NCBI GenBank assembly: GCA_028819675.1
Contig: JAPPKT010000649.1
Location: 544-23,802 of the forward strand
Direction: 5' to 3'
Length of the DNA stretch: 23,259 bases
From: Caldilineaceae bacterium
GTDB lineage: Bacteria; Chloroflexota; Anaerolineae; Caldilineales; Caldilineaceae
The notes under the pieces were generated by a model that was given only the letters and a program-made list of their open reading frames with translations, was not told the DNA's origin and ran no database searches. Each line of letters starts with the position of its first letter. Position 1 is the stretch's first letter. Positions 8,413-16,032 of this stretch are shown piece after piece. The translations under genes and the position numbers were made by a program.

Positions 8413-8934
8413 TCAGCGCAGTTCGTGGAGAATCTTCCGCTGCGCCGGATAGCGGGCCAGCAACGAGGCAAAGTCTGCATCGCTAGGGAGAGAAAAGTCC
8501 TCATCCCTGTATGCCGGGGCAAGGGAACAGGCCATTAACGCCCAACTCCCGCCGCTCCGCAGACGTGCACCGAACCAGCTATGTGCGGGGACAACAGCCT
8601 GCACGGTCTGACCGCCCAGGATGTCATGCCCCAATTCGATTTTCGTGTAGTCAGTATCAGTCCCAAACACAAATAAATCAACCTGATCACCCAAATAAAA
8701 ATGCCAAATCTCATCAGTCTCTAACCCATGCAAGCGTGACTTCGTGTCTGCCGTCAGAAGATAATAGATTACAGACTTGGCCGGCCGCTCTGAACTGATG
8801 GAGGGTGGCAGGACACTGGCGGGCAATTGCAGGTTGCCTGTGTAAGTTACGCGATAGAAACCTCCCTCTACCGGCAGCGGTCTCAGGTCGAAGTGGCGGA
8901 TGACGTCACCCGCCGAAAGGTCGCTTGTTCGCAT
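8413..8934 (-). CDS. DUF985 (cupin_5) family protein
   Basis: The 173-residue protein shows the DUF985 cupin signatures: EGGFYRVTY at 23-31, SVIYYLLTADTKSRLHGL at 54-71, DEIWHFYLGD at 74-83, VVPAHSWFGARL at 114-125 and LMACSLAPAYRDEDF at 133-147. H69, H78 and the acidic residues near them are candidate metal or ligand contacts of the beta-barrel. Family members resemble sugar-binding or epimerase-like cupins, but no general activity is established. The ATG at 8934 lies 6 bases after the SDR stop, so the two are in one operon. A 60-base patch at 8661-8720 has only 21 G/C, unlike the rest of the gene. Confidence 0.9.
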   Translation of the reverse strand: MRTSDLSAGDVIRHFDLRPLPVEGGFYRVTYTGNLQLPASVLPPSISSERPAKSVIYYLLTADTKSRLHGLETDEIWHFYLGDQVDLFVFGTDTDYTKIELGHDILGGQTVQAVVPAHSWFGARLRSGGSWALMACSLAPAYRDEDFSLPSDADFASLLARYPAQRKILHELR

Positions 8935-8940
8935 AGTCTT

Positions 8941-9792
8941 CTAAAAGGCAGGCGCCACCAGCACGCCACCGTCAACGGCGAGCGTTACGCCAGTAATCCA
9001 CCGGGCCAGGGGAGAGGCCAGGAACAAGCACGCGTCAGCGATATCTTCCGCTGTTCCAAGCCGAGCCAGCGGAACACGGCTCTGCCAGCGCTTCACTCCC
9101 TCTGGCCACGCCTGGGCCAATCCGGGGCGATCGATGAGCCCCGGTGCAACCGCATTGACTCTGATGCCCTTATCTCCCAGTTCGAGGGCAGCGTTTCGAG
9201 TGTACTGATCTACCCCCGCCTTTTCAGCAGTGTAGTGACTGTGCGCAAAGGCAGTGGAGGCGGCTTCAATCGAAGAGATGTTGATGATAGAGCCACTGCT
9301 CTCGCTGTCATTCCGCCGCGCTGACAGCTCTATCATCGCCCGCGCAGCGCGCTGTGTGCAGTTGTGAGTCCCGGTCAGATTGGCCGCCAGCACATGATTC
9401 CATTCGTCATCAGCCATTTCCAGCAACGGCGAAAGAGGATAGACACCGGCGTTGTTGACCAGCACATCCAGCCGTCCAAAGCCTTCCACTGTCTGCGAAA
9501 TTAGCCGCTCCACATCATCTGCCCGGGAAACGTCAGCCTGAATTGCGTGAGCTTGGCCGCACGTTGCCTGAATCTGCTCGACGACCTCTTGGGCTGCCCC
9601 TTCCGCCTGCACGTAGCTGACCACGACCGACGCACCTGCCTCAGCAAAACGCTTCGAGATTCCCGCACCGATGCCCCGGCTTCCGCCACTGATTAAGGCA
9701 ACTTTGCCAGCAAAATTGAGTGCGCTTTCAAGTTCTGGGGCTCGTTCCTGCACTGCAGATCCTTCCTTCGCTGTGTCGTCTGGCACAGTCAA
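8941..9792 (-). CDS. Short-chain dehydrogenase/reductase (SDR)
   Basis: This is a classical SDR of 283 residues. The cofactor-binding motif is SGGSRGIG at 35-42, the structural motif is NNAG at 113-116, the catalytic Ser lies in NISSIEA (173/174) and the catalytic YxxxK is Y187-TAE-K191. The C-terminal PGLIDRPG and TGVTLAVDGG segments are normal for the family. It is an NAD(P)-dependent oxidoreductase of unknown substrate; classical SDRs include sugar 1-dehydrogenases. About 28 extra residues precede the Rossmann fold. The first codon is TTG at 9792, with a GTG two codons later as an alternative. Neither has a Shine-Dalgarno sequence, and a promoter-like -10 lies just 11 bases upstream, so the transcript may be leaderless. 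It is the first gene of the operon with the cupin and VOC genes. Confidence 0.9.
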   Translation of the reverse strand: MTVPDDTAKEGSAVQERAPELESALNFAGKVALISGGSRGIGAGISKRFAEAGASVVVSYVQAEGAAQEVVEQIQATCGQAHAIQADVSRADDVERLISQTVEGFGRLDVLVNNAGVYPLSPLLEMADDEWNHVLAANLTGTHNCTQRAARAMIELSARRNDSESSGSIINISSIEAASTAFAHSHYTAEKAGVDQYTRNAALELGDKGIRVNAVAPGLIDRPGLAQAWPEGVKRWQSRVPLARLGTAEDIADACLFLASPLARWITGVTLAVDGGVLVAPAF

Positions 9793-9803
9793 ATTGTCTA
9801 GGT

Positions 9804-9832
9804 ATAGTATTACAGCCGCTCCATGCCCGCAA
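9804..9832 (-). promoter_or_regulatory. Candidate promoter of SDR-cupin-VOC operon
   Basis: On the minus strand TTGCGG (9827-9832) is followed after 17 bases by TACTAT (9804-9809), a plausible sigma-70-type pair. The -10 element ends 11 bases before the TTG start, so transcription would begin at or just before the start codon and give a leaderless or nearly leaderless mRNA. This agrees with the missing Shine-Dalgarno sequence. Confidence 0.4.
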
Positions 9833-9907
9833 TTTCAGGGCGCGTCCGCTCCGAATGATGAGGACCGATATGCGTCGAAAGCTCTTCAGACCTGACGTTT
9901 GGCACAA

Positions 9908-9936
9908 TTGACCTACGCCTCCAATTTGTGTACGAT
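9908..9936 (+). promoter_or_regulatory. Promoter of the first phytanoyl-CoA dioxygenase-like gene
   Basis: TTGACC (9908-9913) and TACGAT (9931-9936) are separated by exactly 17 bases, a good sigma-70-type promoter. The predicted start site lies about 35 bases before the ATG at 9979. The -10 element is embedded in an 18-base sequence (9925-9942) that recurs with one mismatch upstream of the aldolase gene, which would suit a repressor site. Confidence 0.55.
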
Positions 9937-9978
9937 TTCCTGGACTCCAGTTCTTTCCTTTCAAATCAGGAGAAACAC

Positions 9979-10767
9979 ATGCTAACTCTTGCTCAGAAAC
10001 GCCATTTCTTTGAAGAAGGTTACGTGAAAATACCGGGCGTCGTCCCCAAAGTGCTGATCAATGAAGCACTGCGCGCCGTGAATCACTCCATCGGCGAGAT
10101 AGGGCTAGGCGGCGAAGACATGGAAAACAACCGCTCCGCCTTCTTCTGCGCCGAACTGCTGCGGGCGCCGGTCATTCTGGACCTGTTCCAGAAATCACCC
10201 GTCATTGAAATCGCAGAAGAACTGATGGGAGAGGGCAATGTCATTCCCATCGTTCAGGCAAAGCCGTACCCCCGTTTTCCGCTCCCTCTGGGAGAAGATG
10301 CACCGGAGCCGCGCGGCCACATTGACGGCATCGGCAGCGGCACCAACGGCATGCCCAAAGGGTATTACAATCGCGGCTTTACGGCCTTCGCGGTCGTATA
10401 TCTGGAAGATTTGCTCGACACGAACGCCGGCAACTTCACGGTCTGGCCCAAGTCCCACCGTGCCTTCGAAGAGTATTTCCAGGCAAACGGCCATGAAGTC
10501 TTGGCCAACGGCAGGCCCGATATTCCACTACCCGAGGGTCCGGTAATGGTAACCGCTGAGGCCGGCGACCTGATTCTTGCCCACTACCTTATGTTCCACA
10601 CAGGCGGACCGAACGCGTCGCCAAACGTCCGCCAGGCGGTCATCTGCCGGCTGCAACACAAAGAGGTGGAGGGCAACGAAAAGGCCGGCTACACCGACAT
10701 CTGGAGAGAATGGCCCGGCATTCGAGAAGCGATGGGATTGGATCCTGAAAAGGCGCCAGCAATCTGA
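9979..10767 (+). CDS. Phytanoyl-CoA dioxygenase (PhyH) family protein 1
   Basis: The 262-residue protein has the Fe(II) facial triad of the PhyH branch of 2-oxoglutarate-dependent oxygenases: H114-x-D116 in GHIDGIG and H207 in FHTGG, with R218 placed to bind the 2-oxoglutarate carboxylate. Further family features are EDLLDTNAGNFTVWPKSH at 143-160 and EAGDLILAHYLMFH at 194-207. It likely hydroxylates a small organic substrate. Environmental bacterial PhyH paralogues act on very varied compounds, so lipid degradation should not be assumed. The open frame extends upstream to 9928, but the ATG at 9979 has CAGGAG seven bases before it and lies downstream of the promoter, so I chose it. It is divergent from the SDR operon and ends convergent with the solute-binding gene. 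Confidence 0.92.
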   Translation: MLTLAQKRHFFEEGYVKIPGVVPKVLINEALRAVNHSIGEIGLGGEDMENNRSAFFCAELLRAPVILDLFQKSPVIEIAEELMGEGNVIPIVQAKPYPRFPLPLGEDAPEPRGHIDGIGSGTNGMPKGYYNRGFTAFAVVYLEDLLDTNAGNFTVWPKSHRAFEEYFQANGHEVLANGRPDIPLPEGPVMVTAEAGDLILAHYLMFHTGGPNASPNVRQAVICRLQHKEVEGNEKAGYTDIWREWPGIREAMGLDPEKAPAI

Positions 10768-10785
10768 CCCTGGCAACTGAATCTC

Positions 10786-10810
10786 ACCTGGAGCAAGGGC
10801 GCCCTCAGGT
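10786..10810. terminator. Symmetrical element between convergent genes
   Basis: The 54-base convergent gap contains ACCTG (10786-10790), the perfect 10-bp palindrome AGGGCGCCCT (10796-10805) and CAGGT (10806-10810), a nested dyad. It may end transcription from both sides, but the inner palindrome leaves no loop and there is no T-run, so the call is tentative. Confidence 0.3.
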
Positions 10811-10821
10811 AAACATGGCGC

Positions 10822-12183
10822 CTACTGCAGAAGCTCTCCGTTCTGGATTGCTCTTTGGCGTCCTTCCTCCAGCATCAACTGAATCTCAACTACGTCCAGG
10901 GGCTCGTTCGTGGCCAGGAATAGCCTCCTCAGGACCTGGTTGAAACTCGCACGCATGCTGTCAGCCAGTAAGAGAAACATTGGCGGGCTGATCTCATCCG
11001 CTTCACTCACAATCAGGTCTCCCTTGTAGGCTGCCGCTGAGAGCAGTTCCCGGTCAATCTCGCGATGCACCGGTACGTAGCCGATGTTGCTGGCGTCGTC
11101 CCCTATCTGTTTGAGCTGCAGCTCCTGCCCTTCAGCAGAACCCATAAAGCCTACAAATGCATTGGCTTCAATCCGGTTCAGTGCATCGGCTGGAACAACG
11201 TACCCGAACACAATTGAGACCTCACCCATAGGCTGCGTGTCGTCTATCCGGGGAAACTGAAAGAAGTCGAGTTCGCTTGCAAATACGGGCGGCAAATCTG
11301 CAAGGCTATAATGGGGTGCCAGCGCCATCACGGCCTTTTCCCAGGTCAAAGGACTGTCGCCGTCCCCCCGAATCAAGGCCGTCATGCTATTCATCTCGGA
11401 AGTACTTCCGGGTCGCTCGACGAAATACCCGCGATCCAGGAGCGATTTCCACAGTTCCCAAACCTGAGCAACTCGCGGGTCAAAGAAGTCGACCCGGCCT
11501 GCTATAAGGTTGCGATGGAACTCGGGGCCGTTCAGGCGCATATTCAGATAGTCGAACCAGTAAATGCTGATAAAGGAATTCTGACCGGCCAGCGACATCG
11601 GGGTGATCCCGTTGGCCAGAAGTGTGTCGCAGATGCCGATGAACTCTTCCCAGGTTTCAGGAGGCTCCAGCCCAAATTGGTCGAAGACTTCCTTGTTGTA
11701 ATAGACACCCGTCCAGCTGAAGCCCGATGGCACAAAACGTAGCGTCCCGTCGAATCGGCTGATATCCCGGAATCGCCTCCCGTAAGCCTCCGTAAAGTTT
11801 CCCTCTGTCCATACTTCGGAGACGTCTGCCAATAACCCCTGCGTGGCCGCGTTGGCCAGCTGATCGCCGTTCCACATCAGCAGAACGTCTGGGGGCTGGT
11901 CGTCCAGCAGGTAGTTCCCCACGTTGAAGCGATAGTTCTGTCGATCGACCTGGATGCTTGGCGCCAGTTCCTGAAAGCGTTCAATTGCCACCTGTTCAGG
12001 CGCACTGAAGAGCGAATTGTTTGGTGATACGTAGGTCAGCGTCACCGGAGGACTGTCTGGCGCAAACAGGAACTCTTCCTCCGGTTCCCGACCACAGGCC
12101 CCCAGCAGTCCGATAAGTACGGCTACCGCAAAGATAGTCGCGCCCCGAAACACGAATGGTTCCATGAGTCTTGAAGTATTCAT
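10822..12183 (-). CDS. Extracellular solute-binding lipoprotein (ABC sugar-type)
   Basis: From the ATG at 12183 the protein has 453 residues. It has a lipoprotein signal peptide with a hydrophobic core at about 15-28 and lipobox LLGAC, lipidated Cys30. The mature part shows family-1 solute-binding features: VTLTYVSPNNSLFSAPEQVAI, then ERFQELAPSIQV, DVLLMWNGDQLANAATQGLLADV, GVYYNKEVFDQFGLEPPETWEEF, and late ALNRIEANAFVGFMGS. It probably binds a carbohydrate or similar solute outside the membrane for an ABC importer. The start was chosen because GGGGAG sits about seven bases upstream; the frame continues ten codons further, to 12213. The gene lies 86 bases downstream of the methyltransferase-family gene on the same strand. 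No permease or ATPase gene is in the window, so its transporter must be encoded elsewhere. Confidence 0.9.
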   Translation of the reverse strand: MNTSRLMEPFVFRGATIFAVAVLIGLLGACGREPEEEFLFAPDSPPVTLTYVSPNNSLFSAPEQVAIERFQELAPSIQVDRQNYRFNVGNYLLDDQPPDVLLMWNGDQLANAATQGLLADVSEVWTEGNFTEAYGRRFRDISRFDGTLRFVPSGFSWTGVYYNKEVFDQFGLEPPETWEEFIGICDTLLANGITPMSLAGQNSFISIYWFDYLNMRLNGPEFHRNLIAGRVDFFDPRVAQVWELWKSLLDRGYFVERPGSTSEMNSMTALIRGDGDSPLTWEKAVMALAPHYSLADLPPVFASELDFFQFPRIDDTQPMGEVSIVFGYVVPADALNRIEANAFVGFMGSAEGQELQLKQIGDDASNIGYVPVHREIDRELLSAAAYKGDLIVSEADEISPPMFLLLADSMRASFNQVLRRLFLATNEPLDVVEIQLMLEEGRQRAIQNGELLQ

Positions 12184-12269
12184 TCCCCTACTCCCCGCAG
12201 AAGTAGCTCTCAATCAGAAGAGAATCGAAACACGGGACCCAGACGCAAAACGGACTGTCTGCCTCAAAC

Positions 12270-13235
12270 CTATGTGGTGTTGGTAAAGGTAACGGATAGC
12301 CTTTCGGCGAGCGCACGAATATGGCGTGGGCCGATTCCACAGCACCCCCCCACCACTCCTGCTCCCTCTTCAATCCAGTCCAGAGCACGTTGTGTGAAGT
12401 CGCCGGGCGCAATGATGTCGACAAACTGCCAGTTTGGCTTCACAAAGTAGCCGCTCTCAGGATAGGCCCCGGTCGGCCCCGTCCAAACGGACCGGACGAT
12501 CTCCAGAGCCGGACCGGTAATGTCAACGTCGCTGTGCATCACGGCTGCAAGGGAACCCCCCTCGGCCATTACCGCGGCTACGCCCTTCGCCAAGTGAACT
12601 TCATCATGGATGGCAGGTGCCATATAAATGCCGCCGTCCTTTGCCCTGTGGCAACTGAACCCCACCCAAACGGGCAAGCCCGTGCCCGTGGCAGCCTCGA
12701 GTGCAACGCAGGCAAAGTCAATGTCTCGAATCATCTCCAAAATCAGGAAATCTACGCCGGATTCGGCTAGCAGCTCTGCCTGCTCCTCAAAATCGGACCT
12801 CATCTGGCTTGCGGAAGGATTTGCCTCGTCACCAAGACCCCCGGACATCGGAGAGATCGATCCAGCCACCCAAACCGAGTCCGGCGCCGTTTGCCAAGAC
12901 CCATCGCGGGCATTGCTTTTGGCATTCCCAGCCCCCTCTCGAGCCTGAAGTGCCAAGCGAGCGGCCTGACGATTGAGATCCTTAGTTCTGCTCTCCTCTC
13001 CCGCGAGGCGCAGCATATTTCTGCCCGTGGCGAACGTGTTTGTGATGATAATCTCTGCGCCGGCGCGAATATAGTCCAGATGTACCTGGCGTACAATATC
13101 GGGATCGGTTGCAACCGCGATTCCGCTCCAGGCGATGCCGTGCATGGACACGCCTCTGCTCTCCAACTCTGTTCCGGTGGCGCCGTCCATTAGGATAGCC
13201 CGGTCGTCTTCAAGTCTTTCGATGATTGTTGTCAT
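12270..13235 (-). CDS. Homocysteine S-methyltransferase family protein with altered zinc site
   Basis: The 321-residue protein has the family's N-terminal ILMDGATGTELESRG (14-28), IITNTFATGRNML (63-75), and C-terminal GGCCGIGPRHIRAL (296-309) with the Cys298-Cys299 pair that binds zinc. Family enzymes (MmuM, BHMT, the N-terminal part of MetH) move a methyl group to homocysteine through a Zn-bound thiolate, usually with three cysteine ligands. The third cysteine normally sits in an NC motif before an alpha helix. Here the equivalent stretch reads AVMHSDVDITGPALEIV (231-247), placing His234 there. It may keep a mixed Cys2His site or have another role. The ATG at 13235 has only an AGGA eleven bases upstream, within a hairpin. 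The downstream neighbour is the solute-binding lipoprotein. Confidence 0.87.
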   Translation of the reverse strand: MTTIIERLEDDRAILMDGATGTELESRGVSMHGIAWSGIAVATDPDIVRQVHLDYIRAGAEIIITNTFATGRNMLRLAGEESRTKDLNRQAARLALQAREGAGNAKSNARDGSWQTAPDSVWVAGSISPMSGGLGDEANPSASQMRSDFEEQAELLAESGVDFLILEMIRDIDFACVALEAATGTGLPVWVGFSCHRAKDGGIYMAPAIHDEVHLAKGVAAVMAEGGSLAAVMHSDVDITGPALEIVRSVWTGPTGAYPESGYFVKPNWQFVDIIAPGDFTQRALDWIEEGAGVVGGCCGIGPRHIRALAERLSVTFTNTT

Positions 13236-13246
13236 TATGACACGGG

Positions 13247-13296
13247 TCCTGAAGTCAGGATGGAGGCAAAGCGTTTACGCTCTGGACCGGCCTCCA
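13247..13296 (-). promoter_or_regulatory. Two adjacent hairpins in the leader of the methyltransferase-family gene
   Basis: TCCTGA (13247-13252) and TCAGGA (13255-13260) form a tight hairpin. Immediately next to it TGGAGGC (13261-13267) pairs with GCCTCCA (13290-13296) around an inner AGCGT/ACGCT stem (13270-13281). Both lie between the candidate promoter and the ATG at 13235, and the only Shine-Dalgarno-like AGGA is inside the first stem. This looks like a regulated leader, but I could not match it to a known riboswitch. Confidence 0.4.
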
Positions 13297-13348
13297 GCCA
13301 GAAGCCGATTCGCTGCCCTTCCACTCCGTTTGGGCGGTTTTCGTGGCT

Positions 13349-13377
13349 ATTGTAACAGGCCCGTCAAGAAAGGAGAA
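13349..13377 (-). promoter_or_regulatory. Candidate extended -10 promoter for methyltransferase-family gene
   Basis: On the minus strand TGTTACAAT gives an extended -10 (TACAAT at 13349-13354) with a poor -35 (TTCTCC, 13372-13377) at 17 bases. It would give a leader of roughly 105 bases containing the two hairpins. Confidence 0.4.
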
Positions 13378-13721
13378 CTAGCCGACCGCTCCGAACTATC
13401 ACGGTGTTGCTACATAACGCCGTCAGCAATCTGCCCAACGTGACTAGGGCGCGCCTGGTAATCTTGAAGGAGTGGCGACCGTCTCTACCATGCATTTGCC
13501 AAATGTAGGAGAGGCTCCCTGCCAACGCACTGCAGCCGCCTGCTCTTGCGGTTACCGGCTTGATGGGATAGGCTTGCGGTCATGGCAATCACATCACAGT
13601 GACAGAACCTGTTGGACGAGGCCGGAACGGGTCCTGTTCCGGACACCGCAGAAACTTTCCGCCAGATGAGAGGTTCATTGGGAATTGCTCCTCAGCCACA
13701 GTAAGGGAAAATAGGGACGAG
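13378..13721. other. Upstream region of the M20 hydrolase gene
   Basis: About 340 bases with no supportable gene; a 65-codon frame at 13472-13669 lacks a properly spaced ribosome site. It contains a perfect 7-bp inverted repeat, CCGGAAC (13622-13628) and GTTCCGG (13636-13642) with a 7-base loop, about 80 bases before the M20 ATG. This may be a leader hairpin or operator. I found no convincing plus-strand promoter pair. Confidence 0.4.
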
Positions 13722-15062
13722 ATGGCAACACCGATCTACGACAGACCTACCGAACTCCTGCGCACCCTGGTCCGCTACGACACGACCAACCCACCTGGCA
13801 ATGAAGCCGAGTGTATCGGATTTCTCGACGGGCTGTTGCAGGAAGGCGGGTTGGCGACAACTGTGCTGGCGAAGGATCCCAACCGACCGAACCTGGTGGC
13901 GCGACTGCCCGGGCGAGGGGACGCCCCAGGTTTGGTGCTTCAAGGCCATGTCGACGTGGTTACGACTGCCAACCAGGATTGGCAACATGACCCCTTCGGC
14001 GCAGAGTTGATCGACGGCACGGTTTGGGGCCGTGGCAGCCTGGACATGAAAAGCGGCGTAACCATGATGACCTGCGCCGTCTTGCGCGCCGCAGCCGAGG
14101 GGCACACTCCAGCCGGCGACATAATTCTGACGATAATGAGCGATGAGGAGGCCGGCAGCGACTACGGCGCCCGCTTCCTGACCGAACAACATCCCGAGCA
14201 GTTCGACGGCGCCAAATATGCCATCGGCGAAGGGGGCGGAAGCGCCCAATACATGGGCGACAAGCGCTTCTACCCACTGATGGTCGCCGAAAAACAGGTC
14301 TGCTGGCTGCAAACGCGTCTGTCAGGTCCGGGCGGTCACGGCTCGACACCGCTGCGCGACGGAGCCATGGCCCGGCTTGGCAAGGTCCTGACGACTCTCA
14401 ACAGCAACCGGTTGCCCGTACACATAACCCCTGTTATGGAGCAAATGCTTCCGGCAATGGCCGAACACGCGCCCGACCATCTTTCTGACGCGGCCTTGGC
14501 GCTACTCGACCCCGACCGCACCGACGCCACCCTCGACCAGATGATGGCCGAGGGGTTGCCCCAGGCCCGCAGCCTTGACGCGTTGCTCCACAACACAGTC
14601 AATGCCACCGTCGTCGGCGGCGGTATCAAGACGAACGTCATTCCCAGCGAGATCCACCTGGAACTGGACGGGCGTGTTCTGCCCGGATTTACCTCCGACA
14701 TTCTCATTTCTGAACTGCACGAGTTGCTCGGCGATGACCTGTCCTTCGAGATTATTCGACACGACCCGGGCCTGGCCGGTGTCGACATGAGCCTCTACTC
14801 AATGCTGAAAGAAACCGTGGAAGAGCTCGACCCGGACGGGGTGGTCATTCCTTCCATGGTAGGCGGATTCACTGATGGACGTATGTTCTCCCGGCTAGGC
14901 ATCCAGAACTACGGATTCCTGCCGATGAAACTGCCTCCCGGCATAAACTTCAGCGCTACGGTACATGCAGCCGATGAGCGCGTGCCCGTCGAGGCGCTTG
15001 AATTCGGTGTACAAGCTATGTCAACGGTATTGGAACGATATGGGCAGGACGACGCGAAATGA
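13722..15062 (+). CDS. M20 family metallohydrolase (ArgE/DapE/carboxypeptidase type)
   Basis: From the ATG at 13722 the protein has 446 residues. The di-zinc site of M20 enzymes is complete: H76 and D78 in GHVDVV, bridging D108 in GRGSLDMKSG, catalytic E142 with E143 in SDEEAGS, E170 in IGEGGG and a late His in FSATVHAADERVP. The lid/dimerisation domain begins near GPGGHGSTP (about 202-210). It hydrolyses an amide bond, removing an acyl group or a terminal residue from a small molecule; the exact substrate cannot be read from sequence. AGGGACGAG directly upstream supports the chosen start. The frame extends 41 codons further, to 13599, but that part lacks family resemblance. The methyltransferase gene follows after 21 bases. 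Confidence 0.93.
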   Translation: MATPIYDRPTELLRTLVRYDTTNPPGNEAECIGFLDGLLQEGGLATTVLAKDPNRPNLVARLPGRGDAPGLVLQGHVDVVTTANQDWQHDPFGAELIDGTVWGRGSLDMKSGVTMMTCAVLRAAAEGHTPAGDIILTIMSDEEAGSDYGARFLTEQHPEQFDGAKYAIGEGGGSAQYMGDKRFYPLMVAEKQVCWLQTRLSGPGGHGSTPLRDGAMARLGKVLTTLNSNRLPVHITPVMEQMLPAMAEHAPDHLSDAALALLDPDRTDATLDQMMAEGLPQARSLDALLHNTVNATVVGGGIKTNVIPSEIHLELDGRVLPGFTSDILISELHELLGDDLSFEIIRHDPGLAGVDMSLYSMLKETVEELDPDGVVIPSMVGGFTDGRMFSRLGIQNYGFLPMKLPPGINFSATVHAADERVPVEALEFGVQAMSTVLERYGQDDAK

Positions 15063-15083
15063 AAGCAGAGTCGCCAATCGAAA

Positions 15084-15857
15084 ATGGTTAGAGAAAACAA
15101 TCTTAAGGACGCTGTACAGGAGCAGTTCGGGCGCGTTGCAGCCAAGTATCTCACGAGCGCAGTGCATGCACAGGGCGAGGATCTGCCCGTGATGGTCGAA
15201 GCCGCTAACCTGAAAGGCGATGAACGCGTTCTGGATGCCGGCTGCGGGGCAGGTCATACTGCGGCAAGCTTCGCTCCCCACGTAGGCGAAGTGGTAGCAC
15301 TCGACTTCACGGCCACAATGCTGAATCAGGTCGAGGTCCTGGCAGACGACAGGGGCCTGACAAATCTGAGCACCAGACTGGGAGATGTCGAGAAGCTGCC
15401 TTTTGCCGACTCATCATTCGATCTCGTAGTTTCCCGCTACAGCGCGCATCACTGGCCCAGACCGGGCAAGGCACTGCGCGAATTCCATCGCGTACTGCGG
15501 GCCGGCGGCCAGTTCATTCTCAGCGATGTGCTCGGTTTCGGTGACCCGGTCTGCGATACCTACCTGAATGCCATCGAGGTTCTGCGGGATCCCTCCCACG
15601 TGCGCGATTACACGCTTGAAGAGTGGAGCAACCGCTTTGCCGCTGCCGGATTCCACCTGGAAATCCTCTTTCCCTATCGCATATTTCTCCACTTCGAGGA
15701 GTGGACCGAACGCATGGAAACGCCCGAGGTCAATCGCGCTGCCATTCGCTCTCTCTATAGCGCTTCACCGCAAGAAGTGCGAGAGGCACTGCAGATTGAC
15801 GAGTGGGGGCACTCTTTCCAATGCGCTGTCTTACGCGGCACGGCATCCGAACCCTAA
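15084..15857 (+). CDS. Class I SAM-dependent methyltransferase (UbiE/Methyltransf_11 type)
   Basis: The 257-residue protein has motif I RVLDAGCGAGHTA at 48-60, the acidic end of strand 2 in VVALDFTATML (70-80), GDVEKLPFADSSFDLVVSRYSAHHW (motifs II/III) and LREFHRVLRAGGQFILSDV (motif IV region). This is the standard Rossmann-type small-molecule methyltransferase. The substrate is unknown. The ATG has no strong Shine-Dalgarno sequence but follows the M20 stop by 21 bases, so the two probably form one transcript. Confidence 0.92.
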   Translation: MVRENNLKDAVQEQFGRVAAKYLTSAVHAQGEDLPVMVEAANLKGDERVLDAGCGAGHTAASFAPHVGEVVALDFTATMLNQVEVLADDRGLTNLSTRLGDVEKLPFADSSFDLVVSRYSAHHWPRPGKALREFHRVLRAGGQFILSDVLGFGDPVCDTYLNAIEVLRDPSHVRDYTLEEWSNRFAAAGFHLEILFPYRIFLHFEEWTERMETPEVNRAAIRSLYSASPQEVREALQIDEWGHSFQCAVLRGTASEP

Positions 15858-15858
15858 C

Positions 15859-15897
15859 CACAGCGCTTCTCTCCAACTGGCGATCACAGGCGCTGTG
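15859..15897 (+). terminator. Hairpin directly after methyltransferase stop
   Basis: CACAGCGC (15859-15866) and GCGCTGTG (15890-15897) form a perfect 8-bp stem one base after the stop codon, with a 23-base loop. It may end the M20-methyltransferase transcript, although no T-run follows. Confidence 0.4.
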
Positions 15898-16032
15898 AAA
15901 TCGGCCCCAGTAGAGCTACCAAAACGGAAGTCTTCGCCAAGAGGAGCAAGACCGTATCAATACTCGCCACACACAGAGCAGGAACTAGGGTCTCAAAGTG
16001 AGTTCAATTTGAAACAAGGAGGAGGTTCCAAA

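Noticed and set aside
13236..13377. A known SAM-I, SAH or cobalamin riboswitch before the methyltransferase-family gene
   Set aside because: The conserved core sequences of these classes are not seen; only generic hairpins are present.
13599..13721. Upstream extension of the M20 hydrolase
   Set aside because: No similarity to the family; AGGGACGAG-ATG at 13722 is the better start.
15568..16032. Upstream extension of the Asp-box protein
   Set aside because: Overlaps the methyltransferase in another frame and lacks repeats; a good GGAGG-preceded GTG exists at 16033.
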